Below, piece after piece: positions 19,571 through 28,203 of a stretch of DNA of 64,000 bases. The stretch is from Planktothricoides sp. SR001 (lineage in GTDB: Bacteria; Cyanobacteriota; Cyanobacteriia; Cyanobacteriales; Laspinemataceae). The stretch's first letter is position 1. Each line of letters opens with the position of its first letter. The notes beneath the pieces are model-generated. The model was not told the origin of the DNA. It made no database searches and worked only from the letters and a program-made list of their open reading frames with translations. The translations under genes and the position numbers were made by a program. The stretch spans positions 43,247 to 107,246 of the forward strand of contig NZ_LIUQ01000017.1 in assembly GCF_001276715.1 (NCBI RefSeq), read 5' to 3'.

Positions 19571-20950
19571 CTACTCTTGCGCTCCTGCTTGTTGAAGGGT
19601 ACGCAATATTTTTCTATAGCGGTTGAATTCAGCGATCGCTAATGCGGTATAACCTCCTTGGTTCTTTAAATTCAAGTCTGCCCCTGCGGAAATCAGCACT
19701 TTGACCGCCTCTTCACGACCCCGAGACGCCGCCCAAATTAAGGCGGTCGCCCCGGCATCATCTTGCTGGTTGAGATTGGCACCAGCTTCGATTAACGCCT
19801 GCATCACGGCAATATGATTTCTGTCAGCGGCTCTCATTAATGGGGTTTTCCCTTCGGACACGGTGGTATTGGGCGATGCCCCGGCATCGAGCAACACTTT
19901 CACGGTCTTGAGATGGCCGAATGTTGCTGCCAGGGTCAGGGGAGTTTCATTAAAGTTTTTCACATTAATATCGGCTCCTCTTTGTAGCAGCAAGGCCACA
20001 ATATCCTGATGTCCTTGCAATGCGGCAACTAACAGCGGCGTATCGCCGAGTCGGTTGCGCTGCTGAAAGTCGGCACCGCGATCGAGCAGTACCTGCACCA
20101 CATCCAGATATCCTTCCACAACCGCCAGATTTAAAGCGGTTTCATCATCCTTGTCTTTGGCATTAATCTGGGCGCCAGCATCTAATAAAATATGCACCAA
20201 TTCCACATTGCCACTAGCCGCTGCTGCCATTAATGGGGTTTCCCCTTCTAAGTCTGGGGCATTGACATTGGCACCGGCATTTAATAACGCTTTGACAATG
20301 GAGGTTTTTTGATGCTCAACCGCTAACAACAATGGGGGTTCACTGTCTTCGTTGTGGCAATTGACCAACTCTGGCTTATATGACAGCAGGGTTTGAATCA
20401 TGGCCAAATCCGCTTTGGTGACAGCGGTCAGGAAGGCGGCTATGGCGTCGGCTTCCTGGAGTTGGGCTTTGGCATGGAGTAAAATCTCTACCACATCGGC
20501 AAAGCTTAGGTTTAAGGCAATTTTCAGGGCAGTATCCCCATCTTGATCGGAGACATTGGGGTCAGCCCCGGCATCCAGTAGCATATGCACTAGGACGGCT
20601 TTGCCTTTCATGGCCGCCGCCATTAATGCGGTGCTGCCATCATCATTTCCATCATTAACATTCGCACCTCTCGATAGTAAAAATTTCACAACATCTAGCT
20701 GGTAGTTAGCACAAGCCAACATCAGAGCAGTGACGCCATATTTTTTTCTTCGAGCATTGACTTTGGCACCAGCATCAACCAAGATTCGCACGATTTCTGT
20801 GTAGCCTTGAGACGCGGCAAACATTAAAGCCGTTGTACCTTCTGGATCCGTGGTGTTCACATCAGCACCTTGGGCAATTAATGCTGAAATTGGAGTGATT
20901 TGGCCACTTCGGACTGCCTGTAGTAATAAAATATCTTGCTGAGAGGGCAT
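19571..20950 (-). CDS. Ankyrin-repeat protein
   Basis: 459 residues consisting almost entirely of about thirteen ankyrin repeats of 33 residues, each with the pattern G-TPLM-AA--G----V--LL-AGAD-N. No signal peptide, membrane segment or catalytic domain is visible, so a cytoplasmic protein-binding scaffold is likely. The frame reaches a GTG at 20968; I prefer the ATG at 20950 (MPSQQDILLLQAV), which has GAGGC just upstream. All repeats seem intact, with no frameshift. Partner unknown. Confidence 0.85.
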   Translation of the reverse strand: MPSQQDILLLQAVRSGQITPISALIAQGADVNTTDPEGTTALMFAASQGYTEIVRILVDAGAKVNARRKKYGVTALMLACANYQLDVVKFLLSRGANVNDGNDDGSTALMAAAMKGKAVLVHMLLDAGADPNVSDQDGDTALKIALNLSFADVVEILLHAKAQLQEADAIAAFLTAVTKADLAMIQTLLSYKPELVNCHNEDSEPPLLLAVEHQKTSIVKALLNAGANVNAPDLEGETPLMAAAASGNVELVHILLDAGAQINAKDKDDETALNLAVVEGYLDVVQVLLDRGADFQQRNRLGDTPLLVAALQGHQDIVALLLQRGADINVKNFNETPLTLAATFGHLKTVKVLLDAGASPNTTVSEGKTPLMRAADRNHIAVMQALIEAGANLNQQDDAGATALIWAASRGREEAVKVLISAGADLNLKNQGGYTALAIAEFNRYRKILRTLQQAGAQE

Positions 20951-21033
20951 ACGGGAGCCTCTTGTCACCTAAAACAATTGGGCAATGTTGATCAGAGTAA
21001 CCCATTGGTTATGGGTTTGAACCAGTGGTCTGA

Positions 21034-21195
21034 GTTGCTGCGCTAGAAAAGCCGTTAGCAAAGCTAAAGGGCTATGTTCAGCAACGGGAAAAACTCATCC
21101 TGGTTGCGATCGCTTCCGCTGGGTTAGTCTGGCTTTTTATTACCTCTAGATTAAAGTTAAACAATGAATTTGATCCGTGGATCCTAAATTTATGA
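21034..21195 (+). pseudogene. Possible remnant of a small membrane protein
   Basis: An open frame of 53 codons without any usable start reads KLKGYVQQREKLILVAIASA and then one more hydrophobic stretch, ending DPWILNL. A TGA immediately precedes it. The amphipathic-then-hydrophobic layout looks coding, but with no start it is either decayed or coincidental. Confidence 0.2.
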
Positions 21196-21270
21196 TAAGT
21201 TTTATGAAGATTTTCGCCTAACTATCGGCTAATTATCGGCTAACTATCGGCTAATTAATAGAGAATTACC

Positions 21271-21747
21271 ATGCGAATTGAAGTTCTTCCCGAACCACTG
21301 CAAACTTATGTGCTGCCTTTCTTACATCCAGTTCTGATGTGGGTGATTTTTGCCCTGACGATCTACGCTCTGGTTCTGGGGATAAAAGCCAAGAAAACCA
21401 GACAAGCGACGGGGGAAGAGAAAAAAGAACTGATTAAAGGTAAATACAATACGAAACACTATCAAGTGGGTTCGATCCTGTTGGCGCTGATGGTGCTCGG
21501 CACCATTGGCGGGATGGCTGCTACTTATGTGAATAATGGCAAGTTGTTTGTGGGGCCGCATTTGTTGGTCGGTTTGGGTATGACTGCCATGATTGCGACT
21601 TCCGCTGCTTTGGCGCCTTTTATGCAGAAAGGTGCTGACTGGGCGCGATCGCTCCATGTGGGCTTGAATATGATTTTGGTGCTGCTATTTGCTTGGCAAG
21701 CCTTTAGCGGGGTCCAAATTGTCCAGAAAATTGTCAGCAGTCTGTAA
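21271..21747 (+). CDS. DUF4079 family membrane protein
   Basis: A 158-residue protein with four hydrophobic helices, family DUF4079, conserved in cyanobacteria and plastid-bearing eukaryotes; function unknown. The N-terminal PFLHPVLMWVIFALTIYAL and the later FVGPHLLVGLGMTAMIATSA segments contain histidines at helix starts, as in b-type cytochrome-like proteins. That is suggestive only. Upstream are four tandem TATCGGCTAA-type units (about 21222-21258). ATG start. It converges with the DUF1997 gene; a shared bidirectional terminator lies between them. Confidence 0.8.
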   Translation: MRIEVLPEPLQTYVLPFLHPVLMWVIFALTIYALVLGIKAKKTRQATGEEKKELIKGKYNTKHYQVGSILLALMVLGTIGGMAATYVNNGKLFVGPHLLVGLGMTAMIATSAALAPFMQKGADWARSLHVGLNMILVLLFAWQAFSGVQIVQKIVSSL

Positions 21748-21831
21748 TATTTTTCTGCCTAATTCTGGATTGATCCTCCCAAGTTAAGGATCTGGGGCAA
21801 GATTTACCGGAAATTTTCTCGCCCCTACGAT

Positions 21832-21912
21832 GGTCTCGTTCCCAGGCTGGAGCCTGGGAACGAGGGTAAAAAAGCCAAAAAAAGGAGGCGATCGCGCAAG
21901 ATCGCCTCCTTT
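21832..21912. terminator. Two hairpins forming a bidirectional terminator
   Basis: The first hairpin (about 21836-21865) has CTCGTTCCCAGGCT/AGCCTGGGAACGAG arms. The second has AAAGGAGGCGAT (21881-21892) and ATCGCCTCCTTT (21901-21912) around an eight-base loop, with A-runs on the left and T-runs on the right. Poly-A/poly-T flanks let it stop transcription from both the DUF4079 gene and the convergent DUF1997 gene. Confidence 0.85.
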
Positions 21913-21954
21913 TTTTTTTGGGTTTTGTGGGTTTTGTGGCTTTTTTGTGCGGTT

Positions 21955-22680
21955 TTAGAGTGGGGGGTTAACTTGTTCGCAAACCCCACGACCTTTGGTT
22001 TGTTGCCAATGTTTTTTAAAGAGTTTCAGGGTGGCTTCTCCTTGACTGGTGTGAAAATCTTCCTGGACTTTATAGGTGAGACGATTAGAAACCAGTTTGA
22101 CGATTTGAGCCAAAATGCGATCGCCGGTTTTTTGAATCACCGCTTCCGGTAATTTTTTAATAAATTGGGGAAAGCAGACGCCAACTTTGAGGTCTAACTG
22201 CCACTCCACACGAGTCATTTTACTTGGCAGAGTTGAACCATCTGCCGCTAATTCTTCTGAAGGCTCAAACGGAATTTCTACCAAGGTTTGTACCGCTTTA
22301 AAGTCCACTTCATACCCAGGGGGCGTATAGTTGGGTACGGGGATCGTTTCAATTCGATAAACCCCCTCATCTTGGGGCAACAAATGCAGGCCAATTTTGG
22401 GTTCCACCTGATAACCAAAAGAGCCAAACTTGCCAATGGTTAAAGCATAACCATTTGCGCCAATTGGTTTGGCTTTCATCGGATGAGCACAACGGATAAA
22501 CCATCCTTGGTGAGCGTCAAAATATTCAGCGGCAGTTTTGGCATCAGCGAACATTTCCATACAGCCAATAAAGTGGGTTTGAAACCAAGTCGGTTCATTC
22601 GTTACGGATGCGTCGATTCCATCGGCATTTGTCGGAGTTGGCATTGCAGTCATAATTGGCTCATGCGTCAGTGGTTGCAT
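21955..22680 (-). CDS. DUF1997 family protein
   Basis: Soluble 241-residue protein of the DUF1997 family (PF09366), found in cyanobacteria and plant plastids; function unknown. Family features are the FIGCMEMFADAK start of the domain, PNYTPPGYEVDF, and the C-terminal LKVGVCFPQFIKKLPEAVIQ. The frame runs on to a TTG at 22758 through tandem GAGATGGAGCAGACT repeats encoding Ser/Ala/Pro; those residues look artefactual, so I chose the ATG at 22680. A later ATG at 22653 is possible. Divergent from the SDR gene. Confidence 0.75.
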   Translation of the reverse strand: MQPLTHEPIMTAMPTPTNADGIDASVTNEPTWFQTHFIGCMEMFADAKTAAEYFDAHQGWFIRCAHPMKAKPIGANGYALTIGKFGSFGYQVEPKIGLHLLPQDEGVYRIETIPVPNYTPPGYEVDFKAVQTLVEIPFEPSEELAADGSTLPSKMTRVEWQLDLKVGVCFPQFIKKLPEAVIQKTGDRILAQIVKLVSNRLTYKVQEDFHTSQGEATLKLFKKHWQQTKGRGVCEQVNPPL

Positions 22681-22854
22681 CACCCGCTTTTCCTGAAAAT
22701 AATCCGTTGAGTGAGATGGAGCAGACTGAGATGGAGCAGACTGAGATGGAGCCAGCAATTCAGGGCTGTTTGGTTCATCCTCAAAGGTTCAATTCTGTGC
22801 AAAACCGGCTATTAATAAAAGATAGTTCCAGAAATATTGGTTGATCGTCAACAC

Positions 22855-23514
22855 ATGAAAGCATTTGTAGCCGGAGCAACCGGGGAAACCGGACGCCGAA
22901 TTGTCAAAGAACTCTTAAACCAACAGATTCCCGTCCGAGCTTTAGTGCGTAACCGGGAACTTGGTCAAGAAGTTCTGCCCCCAGAGGCGGAATTGGTCGT
23001 TGGAGATGTCCTGAAGCCAGAAACCATTCGTGAGGCGATCGCAGATTGCACCGTCTTACTTTGTGCCACCGGCGCCCGACCCAGTTTGGATCCTTTCGGT
23101 CCCTATCAAGTGGACTACGAAGGCACCAAAAACCTCGTCGATGTGGCCAAAAGCCAAGGAATCGAGCATTTTGTTTTCGTCTCATCGCTTTGTGTCTCTC
23201 AGCTATTCCATCCACTCAACCTGTTTTGGTTGATTTTGGTCTGGAAGAAAAGGGCAGAAGAATATCTGCAAAAAAGCGGGCTGAAATATACTATAGTCCG
23301 TCCGGGGGGTCTAAGGAACGATGAAAGTGGCGATCTCCTGATTATGTCCAATGCGGACACCCTGTTTGAAGGCAGTCTTCCCCGTACCAAGGTCGCCCAA
23401 GTTTGCGTCGCTGCCCTCTCCGAACCCACATCACACAATAAAGTTGTGGAAATTATCGCCAAACCTGACGCACCGGCTAAAACTTTTAGGGAATTATTTG
23501 CCAATGTTCGTTAA
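22855..23514 (+). CDS. Atypical short-chain dehydrogenase, NAD(P)-binding (SDR_a5-like)
   Basis: 219 residues with a Rossmann fold: FVAGATGETGRRIVKELL is the glycine-rich NAD(P)-binding loop, followed by VRALVRN, VVGDV and LLCATGARPS. The usual SDR Tyr-x-x-x-Lys is replaced by a KKRAEEYL-type segment, as in atypical SDRs of the NmrA/Ycf39/HCF173 group, which often act as chaperone-like or assembly factors in photosynthetic membranes rather than as dehydrogenases. The ATG at 22855 starts right at the first strand; an upstream TTG adds six residues without support. Confidence 0.8.
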   Translation: MKAFVAGATGETGRRIVKELLNQQIPVRALVRNRELGQEVLPPEAELVVGDVLKPETIREAIADCTVLLCATGARPSLDPFGPYQVDYEGTKNLVDVAKSQGIEHFVFVSSLCVSQLFHPLNLFWLILVWKKRAEEYLQKSGLKYTIVRPGGLRNDESGDLLIMSNADTLFEGSLPRTKVAQVCVAALSEPTSHNKVVEIIAKPDAPAKTFRELFANVR

Positions 23515-23985
23515 TTCGTTGTTTGTTGTTTGTTGTTTGTTGTTTGTTGTTTGTTATTGGTTATGATAAATTTACTCTCAATGAGGCATCGCAAATAACT
23601 AATAACAACCAACAACCAACAAACAGGGAACAGGGAACAGGGAACAGAGGAGAGAGTGAAGAGTGAAGAGTGAAGAGTGAATAGTTAATAGTGAATAGTT
23701 AATAGTGATATTTCTTTTGTACGGGCGTCCTTGCGAAGCCCATGCCGTCAGGCTATATGGCCATTCGCCCCTACGACTTTTGTACGGGCGAATGGCCATT
23801 CGCCCCTACGACTTTCCCCGTTCCCTGAGAACTGTTCCCCTTTCTCCAACCAAAGAATCCCTACCCAAAGAATCCCTACCCAACAACAAATAACAAAAGA
23901 ATCCCTACCCAACAACAAACAACAAACAACAAACAACAAACAACAAACAACAAACAACAAACAACAAACAACAAATACTTAGAGA
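23514..23985. repeat. Heptamer STRR arrays and palindromic repeats
   Basis: TTGTTTG units (about 23517-23560) and their complement CAACAAA (about 23912-23977) are arranged head to head. Between them lie GAACAGG, GAGTGAA and AATAGTTA short tandems and a copy of GGGCGAATGGCCATTCGCCC (23781-23809). The inverted heptamer blocks could pair over about 350 bases. Apart from these repeats, nothing coding is present. Confidence 0.85.
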
Positions 23986-23995
23986 TATTTGATTA

Positions 23996-24649
23996 GTGAC
24001 TTCATCATCAAAATTAGCCCAACCAAAATTATTCAACCGGATTGTTGCTGCCACTGCCGCCATTAGTTTGGTATTACTTCTGCAACATTGCCAAAGCAGA
24101 AAATCAGCCAACTTAGAGTTATCCGAAAGGGGTTATCAAGCCCCTTTAGTTATGCGCGGTGGCGACCCCTATATTCGCGCTTTAATGCGGACAATTTCCG
24201 CTAGTGAATCTAATGTATCTCGACCCTATTGGGTGATTTATGGGGGAAAATATGTCAAAAAACTCGATCGCCATCCCGATATTTGCGAACGAATTTCCGT
24301 TGGCTTAAATTATGGCAATTGCTCAACTGCTGCGGGACGTTATCAATTTATTACTACTACTTGGGAAGAAATGGCCGAACGCTATCACCCGAATCAGCAC
24401 AAATTTTTGTTTTGGGAATCCTATAGTTTTGAACCGGAATATCAAGATAGGGTGATTTATGGTTGGTTAAGTGACCCAGAGGCTTGGGGAGTAGATATTC
24501 CTCAACTCTTGCGGGACGGGAAAATCGATGAAGTTTTATGGTTGCTTTCCGGGACTTGGACGAGTTTAGGTTATGGCATTGAAACTAATTCTATGAGTCG
24601 ATATTTGCCCGATATTTATCAAGAAATTTTGCAAGAAGAACTGCAATAA
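23996..24649 (+). CDS. Lysozyme-like glycoside hydrolase (lambda endolysin/GH104 type)
   Basis: 217 residues: a signal-anchor helix (about 16-33), a Cys in LLLQHCQS that is not a perfect lipobox, and a lysozyme-like domain. RTISASESN holds the catalytic-type Glu, and ISVGLNYGNCSTAAGRYQFI is the substrate-cleft motif shared by phage lambda R-type transglycosylases. It probably cleaves peptidoglycan from the periplasmic side. GTG start, directly after a heptamer repeat array and with no clear ribosome site. No holin or other phage gene is nearby, so a housekeeping or domesticated muralytic enzyme is more likely than a prophage. Confidence 0.75.
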   Translation: MTSSSKLAQPKLFNRIVAATAAISLVLLLQHCQSRKSANLELSERGYQAPLVMRGGDPYIRALMRTISASESNVSRPYWVIYGGKYVKKLDRHPDICERISVGLNYGNCSTAAGRYQFITTTWEEMAERYHPNQHKFLFWESYSFEPEYQDRVIYGWLSDPEAWGVDIPQLLRDGKIDEVLWLLSGTWTSLGYGIETNSMSRYLPDIYQEILQEELQ

Positions 24650-24686
24650 TTTATGGCAAAATAAATTAACATATAAAATAATCAGC

Positions 24687-24753
24687 TAGAAACCGGGTTT
24701 CTATGACAATTTTGGTGGGATTACAGAGATTTTTTAAAGAAACCCGGTTTCTA
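24687..24753. repeat. AGAAACCGGGTTTCT inverted repeat pair
   Basis: TAGAAACCGGGTTTCT (24687-24702) and AGAAACCCGGTTTCTA (24738-24753) are mutually inverted around 35 bases. Members of the same family recur at 37888-37960, 44884-44928 and 46095-46197. It lies between the lysozyme-like and permease genes. Confidence 0.75.
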
Positions 24754-24796
24754 TCCTAAAAATGCGATGTTTTGGTAAATTTCCAGGAGGGATGGT

Positions 24797-25864
24797 ATGA
24801 ATTGGTGGAAAAAACTGAAAAAAAATCCTTTAGCTCAATTAGGTGCGGTGTTATTGCTGGTTTTTTACCTAGCCGCGATCGCTGCTGATTTTGTGGCTCC
24901 TTACGATCCCTATTTTCAACAGGCGAATGGGTCATTGTTACCGCCAACCAAAATATATTGGAAAACTGAATCCGGGAATTGGATCGGTCCTCATGTTTAT
25001 CCCACCACTCAGGGGGCAATTGACTTGGAAACAGGCGATCGCGAACTAATTGAAAACAAAGACCAACCCTCACCGATTCGTTTGTTTGTCAAAGGATCAA
25101 CCTATAACATATTCGGATTGATTCCCGCTAATTTACATTTATTTGGCACCACAGGAGAAGGCACAATTAACCTCTTGGGAACCGACGATCAAGCCCGCGA
25201 CCAATTCAGTCGCTTAATTCATGGGGCGAAAATTAGCTTATTTATTGGTCTAGTCGGCATTGCGATTTCTTTTCCCCTGGGCATGATTGTTGGCGGTATT
25301 TCTGGCTATTTTGGGGGCATCGCCGATACGATCATCATGCGCTTATTAGAAGTAATGATGACCATTCCTAGCATTTATTTGCTCGTAGCATTAGCTGCTG
25401 TCTTACCCCCAGGCATCAGTAGCACCCAGCGATTCTTATTAATTGTGGTGATTACTTCTTTTATTAGTTGGGCTGGACTAGCGCGGGTGATTCGTGGACA
25501 AGTTCTTTCTATTAAACAACAAGATTATGTTCAAGCTGCCCTGACAATGGGGGCGCAACCGTTCTACATTATTATTCGTCACGTCCTGCCCCAAACGGCG
25601 ACTTATGTGATTATTTCTGCTACCCTGGCCGTCCCCGGATTTATTATCGCCGAATCAGTATTGAGTTTGATTGGGTTGGGCATCCAGCAACCGGATCCGT
25701 CCTGGGGCAATATGTTGTCTTTAGCCACTAATGCTTCGATTTTGGTGCTGCAACCTTGGTTAGTCTGGCCTCCAGCCTTGCTGATTATTCTCACGGTACT
25801 TTCATTTAATTTGCTCGGAGATGGACTACGGGATGCATTGGATCCTCGCAGTTGGCAACGTTAG
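24797..25864 (+). CDS. ABC transporter permease, DppC/OppC type
   Basis: Membrane subunit of a peptide/nickel-type importer, 355 residues. The N-terminal helix with FVAPYDPYFQQ is typical of DppC/OppC, the loop to about residue 140 is periplasmic, and the five-helix permease domain ends with LSFNLLGDGLRDALDPR, the family's C-terminal signature. The EAA loop reads DYVQAALTMGA. A good ribosome site (GGAGGGATGGT) precedes the ATG. None of the partner genes (DppA, DppB, DppD/F) is adjacent, so it must join subunits encoded elsewhere, which is common in cyanobacteria. Confidence 0.85.
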   Translation: MNWWKKLKKNPLAQLGAVLLLVFYLAAIAADFVAPYDPYFQQANGSLLPPTKIYWKTESGNWIGPHVYPTTQGAIDLETGDRELIENKDQPSPIRLFVKGSTYNIFGLIPANLHLFGTTGEGTINLLGTDDQARDQFSRLIHGAKISLFIGLVGIAISFPLGMIVGGISGYFGGIADTIIMRLLEVMMTIPSIYLLVALAAVLPPGISSTQRFLLIVVITSFISWAGLARVIRGQVLSIKQQDYVQAALTMGAQPFYIIIRHVLPQTATYVIISATLAVPGFIIAESVLSLIGLGIQQPDPSWGNMLSLATNASILVLQPWLVWPPALLIILTVLSFNLLGDGLRDALDPRSWQR

Positions 25865-26032
25865 TTATTTGTTGTTTGTTGTTGGTTGTTGGTTGTTGGT
25901 TGTTGGTTGTTGGTTGTTGGTTGTTAGTTGTTAGTTGTTAGTTGTTAGTTGTTTGTTGTTAGTTGTTAGTTGTTTGCTTGACCATCGATAACGAATAACG
26001 AACAACAAATAACAAACAACAAACAACAAATT
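25863..26032. repeat. TTGTTGG/TTGTTTG heptamer array at a convergent gene end
   Basis: About 110 bases of GTTGGTT and GTTAGTT units are followed by their complements AACAAAC/AACAAAT (about 25989-26031). The array lies between the stops of two convergent genes and could fold into a long hairpin acting as a terminator for both. Confidence 0.85.
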
Positions 26033-26036
26033 TAGC

Positions 26037-26579
26037 TTAATTCCCCGATGTTTCAAATCGAGGGGCATAAGCTTCCAGCAGGCTGCTGACTTGAGACAAG
26101 GTTTCGCTGCCAGAAGTTTTACCCAAGACTTGACGTTCAGGATAAAATTCCGGTCTATCTAAGTAGCGTCCGATCGCCTCTTCCACCTGTTTACCAATCA
26201 ACTCATCCAGTTCTTCTTTGGCTTTATTGCGTTGGAAATTGGCCCCTTCTTCCGTGGTGGCATAGAGGGGTGGAAGTCGGTTGAGGGCGTAGGCGGCAAT
26301 GTCACCCACATCTAAGGTTTGATCGCTGGTAGCTTCGATTTCCGCCACACGGGCGATCGCCGCTGAAAGCACCAACTCTTCCATCACGTTAATAAATTGT
26401 TTGCGGGGGAGGACGACCACTTCACCCGTCAACAGAGATCCCATCAGGCGATCGAGGGCCATGTACTCTTCAATGGAGAGTTCGGACGCCGTATTACAAA
26501 TGCGCCCTACTTCAGCTTCCATTGCTGGGGTTAAATAACCATCTTGAAGAGCTTGTTCAACAATTTTTTGGATACTCAT
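26037..26579 (-). CDS. ComFB-domain protein (putative cyclic di-nucleotide receptor)
   Basis: 180 residues. The central region INVMEELVLSAAIARVAEIE ... IAAYALNRLPPLYATTEEG is the ComFB domain (about 63-130). Cyanobacterial ComFB proteins have been reported as c-di-GMP/c-di-AMP receptors that influence natural competence and cell size (CdgR). An N-terminal helical extension (1-60) with SIEEYMALDRLMGSLLTGEV and a C-terminal tail surround the domain. ATG with AGAGGAATT upstream. It stands alone, so partner and output are unknown. Confidence 0.8.
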   Translation of the reverse strand: MSIQKIVEQALQDGYLTPAMEAEVGRICNTASELSIEEYMALDRLMGSLLTGEVVVLPRKQFINVMEELVLSAAIARVAEIEATSDQTLDVGDIAAYALNRLPPLYATTEEGANFQRNKAKEELDELIGKQVEEAIGRYLDRPEFYPERQVLGKTSGSETLSQVSSLLEAYAPRFETSGN

Positions 26580-26733
26580 AATTCCTCTGCTGTTTCACGG
26601 GACTTTTTGATATTGGTCAGCTTGCTTTGATTTTGCCAGACAATCGATTTAAAAATAAACCTCTAACCAAAAAAGGTTAGAGAATAGTTGGTTTTTTCTT
26701 GGGGATGTGGATGATGTTTCCGAGGGAGAAATC

Positions 26734-27684
26734 TTATTCAAATCCTTCATATCGCCAAGGAACTGGATCGACTGACTGTCCATTCACATAAAGACCCCAA
26801 TGTAAATGTGGCCCGGTGGAAGCGCCAGTGTTTCCCACCGCACCGATCGCCTGACCCGCTTTGACCATATCTCCTTCCTGGACATAGATTTGACTCAGGT
26901 GGATCATAATGCTCACGACCCCCTGACCATGATCGATGCCAACGGTGTTGCCATGAATTTCAAATCCGTCTGATTCCCGTCCGACCAATGCCACTCGACC
27001 CGCAGCGGGGGCTAATACTGGGGAACCATAAGGGCCTGCATAATCCACACCCCGATGATAATAGTCGTCGGCAAAGACACCATTATAGTATCTTCGGACA
27101 CCATAAATAGTGCTGATATATCCTTCATTGGGTTTAATAAACGGGCCATTCCAGAATTTTTGTGGCGTGACCAATGCTTTGAATGCATCGACTAAATCAA
27201 ATTCATAGTCCGTTCCCAGATCCTCTTTATCCGGTGGTAGCCAAATTGATTGGGTGGGAAAGCTGCGATCGCTTATGGAGACGGCAATATTTCTTACCTC
27301 GTTAGCACCCATGACCCGGATTTCCCGTCTTCCCGGTCGATCCAGGGGAGTAGTCGGCAACAAAGCCCGATATTTATTTTCTCTGAGGGGAAAGACCGGA
27401 TAAGTTTTGTCTAACATTGTCACCTCAGTCGGTGCCGCTTCTCCAGGATTTACGAGAATTTCTACCGATAGGGTATCCCCGATTTGGGGATTAGAAGGTT
27501 TGACAGTGACTTCTAGGGCGAGCAGTGGCGTGGCGATCGCCCAAAAAAAGGAACAAGTGATCAGTAACAGACTGGCTGTTTTTTGGCCAACAGGTGCCGC
27601 CTGTTGGGTTTGTTGCGAGGTTTGTTGCGGTGGTTGAGAACTTTCGGCGTTCCCACCCATTCTATTGAGCAGTTTCATCATCAT
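26734..27684 (-). CDS. M23 family (LytM) metallopeptidase
   Basis: 316 residues: cytoplasmic Gln/Ser-rich N-terminus, a signal-anchor helix (about 37-55), an immunoglobulin-like region (58-130) and a C-terminal LytM domain (about 185-305). Zinc ligands and catalytic residues are present: HRGVD, then MIHLSQ and TGPHLHWGLYV with the HxH pair. It should cut peptide bridges in peptidoglycan in the periplasm. Several ATGs are clustered at the start; I kept the first. No ribosome site is obvious. Confidence 0.85.
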   Translation of the reverse strand: MMMKLLNRMGGNAESSQPPQQTSQQTQQAAPVGQKTASLLLITCSFFWAIATPLLALEVTVKPSNPQIGDTLSVEILVNPGEAAPTEVTMLDKTYPVFPLRENKYRALLPTTPLDRPGRREIRVMGANEVRNIAVSISDRSFPTQSIWLPPDKEDLGTDYEFDLVDAFKALVTPQKFWNGPFIKPNEGYISTIYGVRRYYNGVFADDYYHRGVDYAGPYGSPVLAPAAGRVALVGRESDGFEIHGNTVGIDHGQGVVSIMIHLSQIYVQEGDMVKAGQAIGAVGNTGASTGPHLHWGLYVNGQSVDPVPWRYEGFE

Positions 27685-28203
27685 CTATATTCTTGGTTTG
27701 ATTGTACAAACTTGATTCATTTTATGGTTATACTCTGGATTTAGATGGGATTCCAGAAAATTTAGTTTCTCTTTAACCTTTAATTTATCATTATCTTAAT
27801 CATCTTATCCAGATTTTGCTTTTTGAGTCGATCCGCCAAAAATTATTTATCCCCAGGATAATTTTTTCTGGTAATTATATCGCAGTAAAAAAACTGGCGA
27901 TCGCTTTTATCAATACCTTAACATTTTCCGAATTACTCTAGCAATTATCTAACTCAAAAAAATTTTTTAAATTTTTTTTTGAGACCATTGTTTTCAGGCA
28001 ATTGTTTTCAGCAAATTGTTTTCAGCAAATTGTTTTCAGCAAAGTTTTTTGAGGATGCATTCATTGCCAGAATAAACCCTCAGCAGTCAGCCATCGGCGA
28101 TCGCTTATAGAGGTTTTTATTGGATTACAGAGGTTTTCTGGATTCCCGCGCGGGAATGACAGTTTTTTTTGTACTTCATAACTCCGCTGCTATAATGTCT
28201 TTC
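27685..28203. other. Intergenic region upstream of the M23 gene
   Basis: AT-rich. It contains a tandem run of three to four TTGTTTTCAGCAAA units (about 27990-28045), HIP1 sites, and the GAAGTAC element copy 2 at 28112-28195, which ends right at the sasA stop. Promoter of the M23 gene presumably lies near 27690-27850. Confidence 0.5.
28112..28195 (+). repeat. GAAGTAC element (MITE-like), copy 2
   Basis: Reads GGTTTTTATTGGATTACAGA, then the palindrome GGATTCCCGCGCGGGAATGA, then CAGTTTTTTTTGTACTTC and a TGCTATA end. It matches 13116-13256 and 30605-30691 at both ends. The left GAAGTAC arm is degraded to GATTAC here. Confidence 0.75.

Noticed and set aside
23996..24649. Prophage, because of the lysozyme-like gene
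   Set aside because: No holin, terminase, integrase or other phage gene nearby; the protein has its own signal-anchor.
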